A stretch of 64,000 nt of DNA, taken from the NCBI GenBank assembly GCA_017354895.1, contig CP071495.1, positions 3,145,001-3,209,000 on the forward strand, read 5' to 3'. Under the pieces are notes generated by a model. It was given only the letters and a program-made list of their open reading frames with translations. It ran no database searches and was not told the origin of the DNA. Shown here in pieces: positions 45,701 to 57,499 of the stretch. Origin of the DNA: Podospora comata (taxonomy: Eukaryota > Ascomycota > Sordariomycetes > Sordariales > Podosporaceae). Made by a program: the position numbers and the translations under genes. How positions within the stretch are numbered: the stretch's first letter is position 1; every line of letters begins with the position of its first letter.

Positions 45701-46162
45701 TCCTCCTCTTCCACCACCACCCACCACCACCACCACCACCACCACCACTCCTCCAACGCCTCAAGCTACGAAACCTCAACCGCGCACGAGAGGTCCCCTT
45801 CCACAACCCCGACAGATTCCGGTTTGCACCACTACCAGCACAATTCCCACGACCATCATCACGGGAATCACCACGACAACAACCATCACGACGATAACAG
45901 CGTAGGTCATGACGAGTACGAGACAGATTTTAGTCATGGTGGGTTGGTTTCAGGGGGAGGAGGAGGAGGAGGAGGGGGGTACGGGTACTTGGAGATTAAT
46001 CCGATAAGCGAGGCGATTACTTCGAATAGCTTTGAAGTGAATTTTGATATGTTGGGGCTGCAGAGCGATTTGATGATGCCGCCTTGGTTGGAGATTTTAC
46101 CTGGGGAGGTGCTGGGGGGGTTGTTTGAGGGGGGATTGATGCATCATGGGCAGCATATGTAA
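42720..46162 (+). CDS. Zn2Cys6 transcription factor with fungal-specific domain
   Basis: Two exons (42720-42799, 42901-46162) give 1113 residues. Exon 1 encodes MTTFIKEHKWVNNHGQPPSK and a basic patch KRRRINAA; the 101-nt intron (GTATGT ... TCCTAG) falls directly before the zinc cluster CLTCRKRKTRCAGERPVCST, continuing CAKNGHTCLGY, with six cysteines spaced as in the Gal4 family. A disordered region with a Q-run follows, then a conserved YFGPTAIVPGFKQMVVDI motif and the fungal-specific transcription-factor domain (about 300-660: NPVHPLILNLAITFFTHLGC, VQACLLMAYEGFGANQDSAL, MDTFWAVFVLDRVISSGTGR). The C-terminus has N- and H-runs and an acidic hydrophobic end (SFEVNFDMLGLQSDLMMPPW), a plausible activation domain. 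The ortholog is not identified; target pathway unknown. Confidence 0.93.
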
Positions 46163-46210
46163 TTTCTGGGGGGGTTTCTTTTTTTCTTTTTTTGGCAGGC
46201 GGTTAGGGTT

Positions 46211-46240
46211 GGATTGGGATTGGGATTGGGATTGGGATTG
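46211..46240 (+). repeat. GGATTG hexamer x5
   Basis: Five perfect GGATTG units just after GGTTAGGGTT, downstream of the Zn2Cys6 gene. On the minus strand the units read CAATCC. Confidence 0.92.
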
Positions 46241-48255
46241 GAGTAGGGTGTTTATGATTATGGTGATGGGCTTCAAGATGGATGGGATACATGAGGATGC
46301 TATCATGGGTGTTTTCAAGGTGGCTTTTGTTTTTGGAATTACTATGTTGGGGTATGATGGGATGCATGTTTTGTTTTAACATTACATTTTGGCAAGCCAG
46401 GGAGGATATCTTGGTTTCTTTTTTCCCCTTCACTATCCAATGTTTCTATTTTGATTTTTGAACATCATGATTCTTACATTTACGTTTTTATGTTTTTTTT
46501 TCTTTTTCTTTCACCTCCACGCATTCGATCTCATGATATGATGGGAAGCAGGCAACAAGGCGAAAGAGGGAGAGAGGGGTAAATACAGGAAAATAAAAAC
46601 AGTAATTTTAAGATGGGGACAAGAGGAAATTGGGCGGCCTTCAAATGCTTTTTTTTGTTGTTCTGTTCAAGCGAGCGAGCGAGTTGAGCTGCATTTTGCT
46701 TTTGTTTTGTTTCTGTTTTGGGCATTTCGTGTTATCATCAGCGTTGGGATTCGAGTTATAAGCGGAGGAATGTAAACCAACATCATGCTGGTTTATGGGT
46801 TATCATAGTGGGATTTGATGAGAGGAGGGAGGAGCCGAAAGGTGCATAAATACCACAATGGGGGGGCAGAGACCTTGATAATTACGAGGATCTTTTTGCC
46901 TTGCTTGCCCTCATAATGAGATTGTTACCAACGACACCACTGGCAAAGCAACCGTATATAAGACTCTCGGCAACCACTAATACCCCCCCAGACCCATACC
47001 CATACATCCATCCCCTCGGCCTTAAAAAACCATCCGTACGACGTAGCTGCATGCCCCTTTCGCATTTCTAACATGCCTTGCTATAAATAGCAAAGCCTCT
47101 ACGTACTGTCTTACATAACACTTCAAACTGACGACTGCCCCCACCCCCCTGTTCGCGGGTTGGAGAAGTGGAAAAAGCTTGTGAGATGGGTCCCGGATCT
47201 CAGCTGAGATGGAGACTTTGTCTAGGTTTGATATGAGGCCGGGCTCTGGTAGGCTCGGTTCTGGAACTGTTCCAATAGGCTCGCTACCGCGGGAGGGGGT
47301 GAGTAAGGGGGGGACAAGGCTGCTACGTACCAGTTTACAGAGTGTGTAAGGACTGGAATGATGGATGCGCTCCTGTGACAGTGGCAGGTGTCAAAGTCTG
47401 GAGGGGGTGTCGGTCATCTTGGAGATATCATCATCTACAGGTTTTGTGACGGTAGTTCGGTACCGAGTTTGGGACTGTATTGTTGCAGGGTTGTTGTTGT
47501 GACCTACCCTCATCATGTTTCATGTTGTCTTGATGCCGAGATCGAAGATTTACGTCAAGGAGGGTGATGATGGATCGAGGACGAGGAGAAGCCAGACAGT
47601 ATACTCAGCTAGGCTGTCAGCTATAACAGCACCAAGTTAACAACAGACTCGACGGGACTTGCTCATCCAACCACTCTCGCCGACGTGGCTCCCAGATCTC
47701 GACAGGAAACAGCACCATGTCAGATTCATATACGACAACGACCGGCAGGTATGGCTACTTACCTATCTACATCACCTTTCATCTCAACCGCACGTCAAAG
47801 CCGTTCACAGCCCTCCCAGTCAGTCCACCCCCACACTCTTCCGCAGTCCGCCTGACGGACCAAAAAAAGTAACGTCGGGGGGCGACCCCAACTCCCGCAC
47901 CTGCTCCCCGGAGTTCGTGTGTGGGCGGTGGATCCCAACCCCAGGTTCTCGCTCCTGGAATAGCGCTGTTGATGATATCCCCAGCATCGATCGCCCCTGG
48001 GTTGTTGAGAGGCCGAGCGATCATGCGGAACGGTGGCTGCATGGATGGGCGCTAGTGTGGCATGAACTATACTGAAAATCCGAATCTTCAGCGAAAACGA
48101 AGGCGCGAGGTGTAGGATTGTGGTGGGATGAAGTATCAAGAAGGGTGATGTTTGGGTGTGATAGAGTTGGGGACTTCGGGTTTGAGGTTCGGAGATAAGA
48201 ATATGCTTAGATCAATGACACTGATATCACCAGATGAGCAGAAAACGGACACTAC

Positions 48256-48290
48256 GGACTGTGGACTGTGGACTGTGGACTGTGAACTGT
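48256..48290 (+). repeat. GGACTGT heptamer x4 plus one variant
   Basis: Four exact GGACTGT units followed by GAACTGT, in intergenic DNA. Confidence 0.92.
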
Positions 48291-49349
48291 CCGTATGGTT
48301 GCCCATATCGGACAGTTCAGTCACAGCGAGCGCGCGAACGAAACGACATCATCACAACGGTATGGGGATATGGAGATGCGGCTCATGATAGCGGCTGAGA
48401 CATGAGAGGGCTGATGGGACGGAAGGCGGCGGGCTATTTTTTGGAGACCGTTTCTCAAGACTTTCCCCCACACTCACTACCATTCTGGGGCGGACACGGC
48501 TCAGACAGTCGGCTGCGCTACCGCACCGGGGCAGCGGCCAGCCGGACCAATCAGGGAACACGCATAGCAGCGGACTCGGCTGGCGACGGGTGACTGACAG
48601 TTGTCAGACCCTAACAGGCCCTGTTGTCAAGGCTTTGGGATGTTCTTAGGGTGTGGGGTAAAGGACAGGGGGTTTGACTCCCGACACTTGGAGCCGTGGT
48701 GGAGGAGGGCGGCCCCGCTATATCGATTACCGTGAACAAGTCCCGATTTCGAACCACCCCTCACGCCCGAAGAAACCACATGGCGCCAGCAGTTTTCTGG
48801 AAAAGATGGACGCCCGTGACGCCCACTGATGCCGTAGTGGCCGTCCTCCATGCCAGCAGAGCGATGTCACGGCCTCTTGTCCCATCTCTCGGCCAATGGT
48901 GACCCGAGCAGCCCTACACAGCCTACACAGCCGTGTACCTTGCCGGTATCTAGTATACGCCAGGACAGGAACCTCGTCGCTTTTTCGCTTCCGAGTCAGG
49001 CGCTCCAGCGAGTCCCATCCAGTCTCCCCTGGCCATCATCCCGAGCTCCTTGCCGCGATCCTAGGGTGCACCATGCATTGGCGTCTCAGCCCGTCCACCC
49101 CGTGAACCCCGTCCATCTGGCCCGACACTAGGATCCTGGCCCGGATCCCGGTTTCTGGGAAAGCGTCGAGAGAGCGCGAGACGGATCTGCCACTGGCGAG
49201 AGCCGCTGACGGAGGTGTGGGAGGAGGAGGAGTAAGTAGGGCGAAGAAATTCTATCAAGTATTTGACCCCTCCCACCTCCTGCTCGTCCCAAACTTTCCA
49301 TCGTGATCTCTCCATCCTTCTTCTCTTTTTTCCCAAGATACCCAGTGCT

Positions 49350-49382
49350 GCTCTCTCTCTATCTCTCTCTCTCTCTCTCTCT
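49350..49382 (+). repeat. CT microsatellite in monooxygenase leader
   Basis: CT dinucleotide run with one interruption, about 75 bp before the start codon; typical pyrimidine tract near fungal transcription starts. Confidence 0.85.
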
Positions 49383-49456
49383 TTTTCTTTTTTCTTGTTT
49401 CTTTGGATCATCAACCCCCCTTTCTAGACATCACATACACACACTCAGTCTTCACA

Positions 49457-51447
49457 ATGGCCTCTGAGCAGAAGCAGCACCCCAGCCCCAACCATTATGA
49501 CATTGGTAAGCCTCCTCCTTCAGACTCACAGACAAGAAGTAGTAGAGTGAGGTATATCTAACACCCACGACAGTCATTGTTGGTGCCGGTCCCGTCGGCC
49601 TGATGCTCTCGACCTGCCTGGCGAGATGGGGTTACAAGATCAAGCACATCGACAACAGACCTGAGCCTACCGCCACTGGCCGTGCCGATGGCATCCAGCC
49701 CCGTTCCCTCGATCTCCTCCGCAACATGGGCCTCAAGTCGGCCATCATGGCCCACAAGCCCGCTCGTGTCTACGAGGTTGCTTTCTGGGACCCTCCCACC
49801 AGCGGCAAGGGCATTGCCCGTACCGGCACCTGGGCCTCTTGCCCCGACTTCATCGACGCCAGATACCCCTTCACCACCCTCCTCCACCAGGGTCTGATCG
49901 AGCGTGCTTTCATCGCCGACCTCGAGAAGAACAACACCACCGTCCAGCGCCCCTGGACCATCACCGGCTTCACCTCTGACGAGCAGGCCGACCCCGAGTA
50001 CCCCGTCAGCGTTGAGCTCCAGCACGTCGACGGCACCTTCAAGGAGAGCGTCAAGGCCAAGTACCTCTTCGGCGGCGAGGGCGCCCGCTCCTTCGTCCGT
50101 GACCAGCTCAAGATTGGCATCACCCACAAGGACCCCATCGCCTACGTCTGGGGTGTCATGGATGGTGTCGTCAAGACCGACTTCCCCGACATCAAGATGA
50201 AGTGCACCATCCACTCGGAGCACGGCTCCATCATGGTCATCCCCCGCGAGGACAACATGGTCCGCCTCTACATCCAGATCGCCTCCTCCACCGACCCCGA
50301 CTTCAACCCCCGCAAGACGGCCACCGTCGAGGAGGTCCAGGCCTCGGCCAAGCGCATCCTCCAGCCCTACAGCATCGAGTGGGAGCGTGTCGAGTGGTAC
50401 TCTGTCTACCCCATCGGCCAGGGCATTTCTGACAAGTACACCCTCGACCACCGCGTCTTCCTCGGCGGCGACGCCTGCCACACCCACTCTCCCAAGGCCG
50501 GCCAGGGCATGAACACTGCCTTCCTCGACGCCCTCAACCTCGCCTGGAAGATCCACGCCGTCGAGGGCGGCCTCGCCCACAAGTCCATCCTCGAGACCTA
50601 CGAGCCCGAGCGCAAGGACGTCGCCGAGACTCTTTTGTCTTTCGACAACAAGTACGCCAAGCTCTTCTCCCAGCGCCCCCCCTCCTCCAACGAGGTCGCC
50701 GCCGCCACGGCCCAGAAGGCCTCCTCCAGCGCCGAGGAAAACGAATTCATCAAGACCTTCAAGGAGTCCTGCTCTTTCACTTCCGGCTACGGCGTAGCCT
50801 ACAAGGCCAACCAGCTCAACTGGTCCCCCGAGCACCCGGCCCAATCCCACGTCATCGCCAAGTCTGACGCCCTGGTCCCCGGCCGTCTCTTCAGGAACGC
50901 CGACGTCACCCGCGTCGTCGACGCCAACGTCGTCCATCTGGAGCAGGAGATCCCCCTCAACGGCGCCTTCCGCCTCTTCGTCTTCGCCGGCAAGCCCTCC
51001 GTCACGGGCCAAGCCCTCAAGGACTTCGCCGCCGGCCTCGCCAAGAAGAACAGCTTCTACTCTGCCTACCAGCGCGCCGATATCGACTCTGTCTCTCACC
51101 ACGAGAGGCACAACCCCCACTCCAAGTTCTTCACCATCTGCACTGTCTTTGCCGCCAAGAGGAACGAGATTGAGATTAGCCGGGACTTGCCTGCGCTGCT
51201 GGCGAGGTACAAGGACAATGTTTATGCTGATGATCGGTGGTCGAGGAATTTCCCTGACGCGAAGGCGATGGCGCATGCGAAGATGGGGTTGGATGAGGAA
51301 AGGGGTGGCGTTGTGGTCGTTAGACCGGATGGGTACACTGGTGTTGTTGTTGCGCTGGAGGAGGGGAGCGCGACGGTGGACGCGCTTAATGCGTACTTTG
51401 GGGCTTTTGCGAGCAAGAAGTTGGGGGAGGCGCAGGCTCAGCTTTGA
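49457..51447 (+). CDS. FAD-dependent phenol 2-monooxygenase-like hydroxylase
   Basis: Group A flavoprotein aromatic hydroxylase. Exons 49457-49505 and 49574-51447 (intron GTAAGC...GACAG) give 640 residues. The dinucleotide fold [20 protein letters not shown] straddles the splice; [18 protein letters not shown] and [12 protein letters not shown] follow; the second FAD motif [20 protein letters not shown], then [13 protein letters not shown], is near residue 310-340. The C-terminal part (about 440-630: [56 protein letters not shown]) is the thioredoxin-like domain of phenol hydroxylases. Expected reaction: NADPH- and O2-dependent ortho-hydroxylation of a phenol to a catechol, in the cytosol. 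Substrate unknown. Codon use is strongly C-biased, suggesting high expression. Tail to tail with a Zn2Cys6 regulator. Confidence 0.93.
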
Positions 51448-51926
51448 CTAGGGAGTAAATTGTGAAGGATGGGGAAAAAAAAGGGGTAGCCATGGGAATA
51501 AGGAGTTTTTTTTTTTTTTTTGTTTGTTTGTTTTTGGGAATAATGAGGGATCAATCACAACTTGAAAGATTGGGAAAGGGAGATTCTCTTTTTGAGAGAG
51601 GGGGATCTTCTGGGATGTTTCGCATTGTATAAATATATATATAGCATCATCTCATGAGTTGTTCTGTTTAGGTTTTTTTCTGGTATATAATTGTTCAAAA
51701 ACTCTTGTTGTTCGTCTTGAAATGTGATGGGGTTTATAGGTACACACATCAATTTGCTTCCTAACATACACCAGATATATACCCCTTTCCTTTTTTTCCC
51801 CATCCATATTTACCTTGTTGAATATCCATCCCCCCCCCCCCCCGCCCCCGCCCCTTATTAAACGCCGCCACTTTCCCACACCCTCGTCATTATGCATACA
51901 AAACCATCATTACCCCCCTTGGTTTC
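51448..51926. other. intergenic between convergent monooxygenase and regulator
   Basis: Both 3' ends. T-run near 51508-51521 and a long C-run at about 51831-51842 followed by CCGCCCC. Confidence 0.5.
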
Positions 51927-54078
51927 TCACCCGAAAACCAAACTAACCTCCATCTCCCTACAAACAGTCCTCCACAGCTCCTCCCTCTCCTCCTCCTTCC
52001 CCTTTGCCTTCCCCCCTTCCTCCTTCTCCTTCTCCTTCCCCTTCTCCTCCTCATCCACCCGTCTCCAAACCTCACCCACAACCTCCCACGCCCTTCCAAT
52101 ATTCCTCATCCCCTGCCTTCGTTCCACCTTCTCGAACGCCTCCCTCGCCAACTCCCTATCCCTCCCCTCCCCCGCCTCACAAGCAGCCACAAACAACGGC
52201 CAAAGCAAAGCCGACATCGGCCCCCTATGCCCAACAGTGGCCACACAATTCTTCAGCGTCAACCTCGTGTGCCTCCTCACAAGCCCATGCCCCCTCCCAT
52301 ACCCGAGAATGGTCCGGTACAAATAAAGCAAAGAAGCATGCCGGTACGCAAGCGAGTTGTGGTATATGCTCGGGATATTACTCGACTTCCCCCTGCTAGC
52401 CACAACAGGCACCGGGTCCGCTTCTGGATCATCATTCCCCTCCGGAGGCGTAAAGTCAGCAGGCAGCTGCGGCTGCCAGTTGTTCAACGCTGCCTCGATC
52501 GCCTGTGCCGTGGAGCTGAATTCTGTTCTCAAGACGGCAATCTTTGTCGGGGAGGAGTTGGACGAGATGGCGTGGTCGAGGGAGGATTTGAGGGAGGAGA
52601 GGCCGGAGAGTCGGTGGATGATGGGCCAGAGGGTGGTTGACATGCCGAGTAGAGTGTCAATGTTGCTCAGCGGGGAGGTGGGCGTCGCGCCGATGGGGGA
52701 GAAGGGGAGCAGGCCGCCCGGGGAGGGGGTGGTGCTGATCGGGGAGGTGTTGTTTGACAAAGCAGTGATCACGTCGTAGAACCGAAAGGCTCTCTCGAGA
52801 AAGACGCCTGCCGGGTCGAGCAGGTCGTCGGTGCTGCACATTATTGTCAGGGCGCCCTTTAGGTGGCCGGCTACGATGTTGGAGCGGCCTTTTTGGACGA
52901 GCTAGCATGCAACGTGTCAGCACTGATCTGGAGGTTCCAAGACGTTGCGGTTGAGCTTACGCATTCATAATACACAAGCAGCATTATGGCCGCCAGAATG
53001 TCCGTCCTGTTGGCCTTTTCCTTTTGCGCAATCATCTGCGCCACGCCCTGTATGGCCTGGTTGTGAAAGTAAAGAGACTTTTCCGAGTTCTCAATCCCGC
53101 GATACTCGAGGTGGGCGCACGAAAGCGCAAGGATCGCGTTGAGCACCGGTGGGCTCTTGCGTGTGAGCGGGAGTATCAATTGCTGAAACGGATTGCCCGT
53201 CTCCTCGCGAAAGACGATGAGATGTGACAAGACGTTGCAAAAGTGATCGATCAGCGCCCTGCGGTTCGGACGCTCGGTGAACTCGGTAAAGGCGGGGGCG
53301 TGGAACTCTTGAAGCGGCGACGCTACAGAACATGGCGCAATCATGGCCAAGTCAGGAGGCGCCTTCGATGCAGCTCGTGGTGATATCGGCCCGGCGGCAG
53401 GTGAGGCCCCTTCATCGTCAGCGGGGGCATCGGCCTCCGGGCTTCCTCCGTTTGGCGATTCTTGCGGGTCCTCGTTGGGGTAGTCGTCCAAGATGTCGAT
53501 GGGAGGGTACTCGCCGAGGGAGAAATGAGTGTTGAAGATAACAGCTGGCGGCTCCCCGTAACGCGTCAAGTCTTGACCACGGTTCTCGACACCCCAACCG
53601 AGATAACTAGAGTTGTGACTGTAATAGCTGAGTTCAGATAGTCGTCGAGCTCCCGAGTAGTGTTCGGAAGATGTACCCGCTGCCGTGTGCGGCACAGATT
53701 CACGTCGTTTTCGCTGTCTTGGTTTCACAGTCCCGTACACACACTCAACACTTTGCTCTGAGCAACGCGAGCAGGTCGGCCGTTTCTCGTCGCACTTCTT
53801 CTTCTGTCAAGGCTGTTAGAAACACAGTATGCCCAAAGACTGTAGGACAACCAGACAAACCTTTTCTTTGCTGCATTGGAGTCAGAAAAACATATCAAAC
53901 CAAGTAGCAGCTGTGTCAAGCAGGCAACGTGGGAACTCACCAGAATGTACAACCTATATCCCAAACATATCTTGTTAGCTGTCTGATGTGAGGGGCAAGT
54001 TATGAATGCATTGTTCTTACCTCCTCTTGACCGCCTCTTGGGTGGCTTTGGAGGCGCCAGTCGCGTGTACAGCAACAT
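51927..54078 (-). CDS. Zn2Cys6 transcription factor with microexon-encoded zinc cluster
   Basis: Five exons on minus give 632 residues: 54078-54021, 53953-53941 (13 nt), 53870-53861 (10 nt), 53803-52961 and 52901-51927. Spliced, residues 20-48 read [19 protein letters not shown], then [15 protein letters not shown]2CX6CX6CX2CX6C, a perfect Gal4-type cluster preceded by basic [11 protein letters not shown]. All introns are 57-70 nt with standard ends (GTAAGA, GTGAGT, GTTTGT, GTAAGC; CTGAC-type branch in most). The fungal-specific regulatory domain follows, with [40 protein letters not shown] and [20 protein letters not shown] across the last splice; the C-terminus is a long K/E-rich helix. Position beside the phenol-hydroxylase gene suggests local regulation (inference). 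Confidence 0.9.
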
Positions 54079-57000
54079 TCTCACACGTTCCTCTCCTGAA
54101 TCCGAGTTGACAGCTTTGGTCGTCGTTTCTTGGTGAGTACAAATAGGCTCCTGTTTATCCCATTGGGCATGGTCTGCAGGAGAAAAGGTAGGCCAGGGCG
54201 TCTAGCCCTCTTTCTTCCTCAGTGACGCGACGTGGATACGTGGGAAGTGTTGCTGAAGCTCTGGGGCTGAAGAGGTTGGCGTTGGAGTTGAGACGAGGAC
54301 GATATGAGTAGAGAGCGTGATGTGATATGGTCACGTAGTCTGTACGACCAGACCGGGTGGCAACCCCTTTTTCAAGTACCAGAGGTGTGGATAATGGAAA
54401 ACAGGAGGTAATAATGTACCAAGAAACTAAGCCCGTTTAAATTGAGCCAAAGGGCCGAACGAGCGTGCGCCGGTCAGCTGAACACGCCGGCTCGCACACG
54501 ATGAAGCTCTCTCGGTGTGAAGCTCCGGGCTTGAAGAAGAGAAGCGAGCGCGCAGACTGACAACACCTTCCAAGTGCTCTTTAGCAGGGTGCTGGATACC
54601 CAAGCGAGGCCTTTCAAATGCCGTCTCGGCAAAGTAGCATTCTGGATGCCAGGCGTTGCACTGGCGATAGCAGTGTGGAGGAAAACGTGCGGGGTCTGGG
54701 GAACGGCTGACCGGGCCGTTGTTAGGCCATCGCTGGCGCCGCGACTGATCTGGGTCTATCGCCGGCCTGTCAGTGCTTGTTTCTGCCCAGAATATCAAAG
54801 TGGCAATCCTCGCCAACCATCTTGTTTCCTTTCCCTGGAAGGCTTCGAACCAACGTCACTTGTTGTATGTATATGATGAAACCACCATCCCCCAAGGGCA
54901 TGACTTGCGACACTTTGGGGAGGACCGAGGTTTCTTCAGCACAGGGCACAGGGGCATGGGTACATGTACAGAGAGAGCTGAAGCTGAGTTCCTGTCACCT
55001 CATGAACCGGATGTCGTCGGCATGGCCGCATGAACGCATCGGAACTATATTCAAAATTTCCTCAACGGGCCGTCCAGTCTGCTGGGATGGACCCCAGACA
55101 CGCAGTCGACCCAAGAGGCTAAGAAGGAAATGGATGATGATGTCGGGGGCCAGGGTAGAAGAAACATCGGTGTCAACGGATCGCAACGTCTTTCGGCGCC
55201 GCAACCGATGTTAGTGGCTCTGAGGTAGCATACGGCAGTCCGCCACGTCGTATCAAGCCGCCGTCGGTTGTCTTGGGTGCGCAACAATGAGCTCGAGCGC
55301 TCTCAGTGGTCCTCCGCATCTGTCGATGGCCATGGTCATTTACAAGATCTGCCATGGCGTGCAGAATCGAGGAGGAGCCGGTCATGCCATGCCATTCGTG
55401 GACGGCTCTCTTGATCCAAACATTTGACCACCATTTGCCGTGGGAGGGCTTGCTCCGGGAGAAGGAGAAGCCGATGGTTGCTTACGTGCCCCAAAGGGGG
55501 TTGACCGCTGTATCAATTCATCGAGATGGCGTTTTCTGTGGCTCGGTGTGTAGCAGAGATGTGACCAAGCAATATGCACTTTTCAGCCCTGGATGTCTTC
55601 CCGCAAAGATGTAAGTCGGTGCCTGGCTGCCTGCATTGTGAATATCGATTTTTTGAACAGAAAACTGCGTAATGACAGGTTCTTTGACTTGTTACTTTAG
55701 AGATCGAAATAATTGTGTGTGGGTGAGAGGGATGAGTGGATGAGTGGTGTGCTATGTGGCCCGAGCTCTCACTCAGCAAAAGGTCATGTAAAAGAACCCC
55801 CCTCCCATTGGCTCAGAGAAGATCAACAGCTGGCCGTTGGGAATGACGGCTGGCTGCGGACCTGCACAAGGTGCCACGAAATCCCCCGGATTCCGCTTCA
55901 ACCTCATCCTTCCCGGTCAGTCCAAGAGGAGGCTTGCAGACGACTAAACCACACACGCACTCGTGAAACAGCAGCACCAGCCAGCTGTTGGGATCTTCTG
56001 GGATGCGGCACCGCCCCACCAAAAATGCCGTTCAAAATCAAATAGGAAGGACAGCCTGCTAACGACGAAGCCAAGGTAAAAAAATTACGAAGGAATATTC
56101 CAGATAAGCGCTTACTATCCTCACAGCGTTGCGATATTGTCCATGCCCGCATACCGCCAGTGGAGAACTGCTCGGAGAAGCCGCCCCTTCTGGTGACCTC
56201 GTCGCCAGACCAGCCTCTCCATGACACAAAGGACCTAGGGCCTGCCGAGAAGACTCGGTCAAGTGCCAGGATTTCCAGAGCAGCAGCGGCAGCCGCCCTC
56301 ATGCTTCTGGGAGGTCTCGAGGTCTGAAGGCTGGCCATTTATAGGTCCTGTTCATCCGTCGAGGGCATACCGATTACCCCGCCTCGAGCCTACATGGGCA
56401 GCGGGTGTGTTCTGCAGTTGGACCTCACACGGCCCAGCCATGGCGACGGACTATTGGTTGCCTCGTGCTGACCCGGTCGCATCGGCGCAGTCGTCTTGCG
56501 AAATCAGCAGCATATCGCAACCCTACCATTGCAAAAGATGCCACACCCTTCCCTCTCTCTTCTTCCCTCAAGCTCCCTCGACTCGGATGGGGGCCGTAGT
56601 CGGCCTTACTATCAGGCCAATGGAATCCCCGCGATCAATGGCAAGACGAAAGTTTGCTCGTCGTTGGGGGCACAGGCTCCGTGTTGGGCTCATGGAAGAC
56701 GCGGAAGAGAGTGAAAAGAGGGGCTCCTGCGATATCTGCTCGTCGTGTCGCCATCAGATTGAGAGCGATGACCCCCCCTGACACTCATGGCGATCCTACC
56801 CAGAGGTCTGGGCCCATCGTCGTGTCCGCGGCCATTTGCTCTTGGTCCCTTTACATACGAACAAGTTGCAACCCAATAAACACTATCCCGTCAGACAAGT
56901 CAGACAGTAGCAGTCAGCGTGACAAGCAAAGGTTACCTTGAAGTTCCTCGCCGTCTCCTTCTCAGCCCTACTGCATCCCACGTTTTCCCCCTCCCCCTGT

Positions 57001-57499
57001 GAGAGATGTCGTAAACCACCCCCCGGCCCCGAGCTCTAGGTCCCGATAGTGGCGCCCTGCACCTGTCCGTACACTCAGCTCAGCCCCCTCAAGGAACAAA
57101 AGCAGCTGCCTGCCCGATTCCCAATCACATCTAGATCACTCCCAAACACCCCCAACCCAAATCTGAGATTTGGATCGTTTTTTTGCGACACGGTGACCAG
57201 AACCCTCCGACCAGACGGCGACAAGCGTGCCTTTTGAGACGGCATAATCCTTCTCGAAGACTCGCGTTACACTCACACAGGAAGCATCCAGACGGCGCCA
57301 TTTAAATTACCCCGGCCTGAAACCAATTGGTTGAAACATACGGGTCGGCTACACAGCACAGCAAAGCAGCCAGCAGCCAGCAGCCAGCAGCCAGCAGCCA
57401 GCAGCAGTCAGCAGCGGGCCGAAATAACAATCAATTCAAAGACGCCCGGGCCATAGAGTCACAAGGATTGTGAAGGGAAGTAGTTGAAAAGGCGCCACG
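54079..57499. other. 3.4-kb intergenic region between divergent genes
   Basis: No recognisable protein. Frames of 100-170 codons (for example 56263-56781) lack protein-like composition. An internal-promoter-like GGTTCGAAGCC on minus near 54840 is not within a cloverleaf. Confidence 0.4.
57366..57406 (+). repeat. CAGCAGC heptamer array
   Basis: Five to six CAGCAGC-type units about 100 bp before the start of the cysteine-rich membrane protein, probably within its leader. Confidence 0.9.

Larger units (their letters stand above)
46163..49456. other. 3.3-kb intergenic region
   Basis: Holds the repeats listed separately and no recognisable family. A 138-codon frame at 47659-48075 has mixed composition and no support. 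CT-rich leader precedes the monooxygenase start. Confidence 0.4.

Noticed and set aside
47659-48075. 138-codon frame in the intergenic region before the monooxygenase.
   Set aside because: No motif, no splice or leader context, mixed composition.
49558-51276. 572-codon minus frame opposite the monooxygenase.
   Set aside because: Antisense shadow created by strong codon bias; composition is Val/Gly/Leu/Glu-rich without motifs.
54825-54865. GGTTCGAAGCC on the minus strand, like a tRNA B box.
   Set aside because: The flanking bases do not form a T stem and no acceptor or anticodon arm can be drawn.
56263-56781. 172-codon frame upstream of the cysteine-rich membrane protein.
   Set aside because: Random-looking residues rich in Arg, Ser and Pro; no family features.
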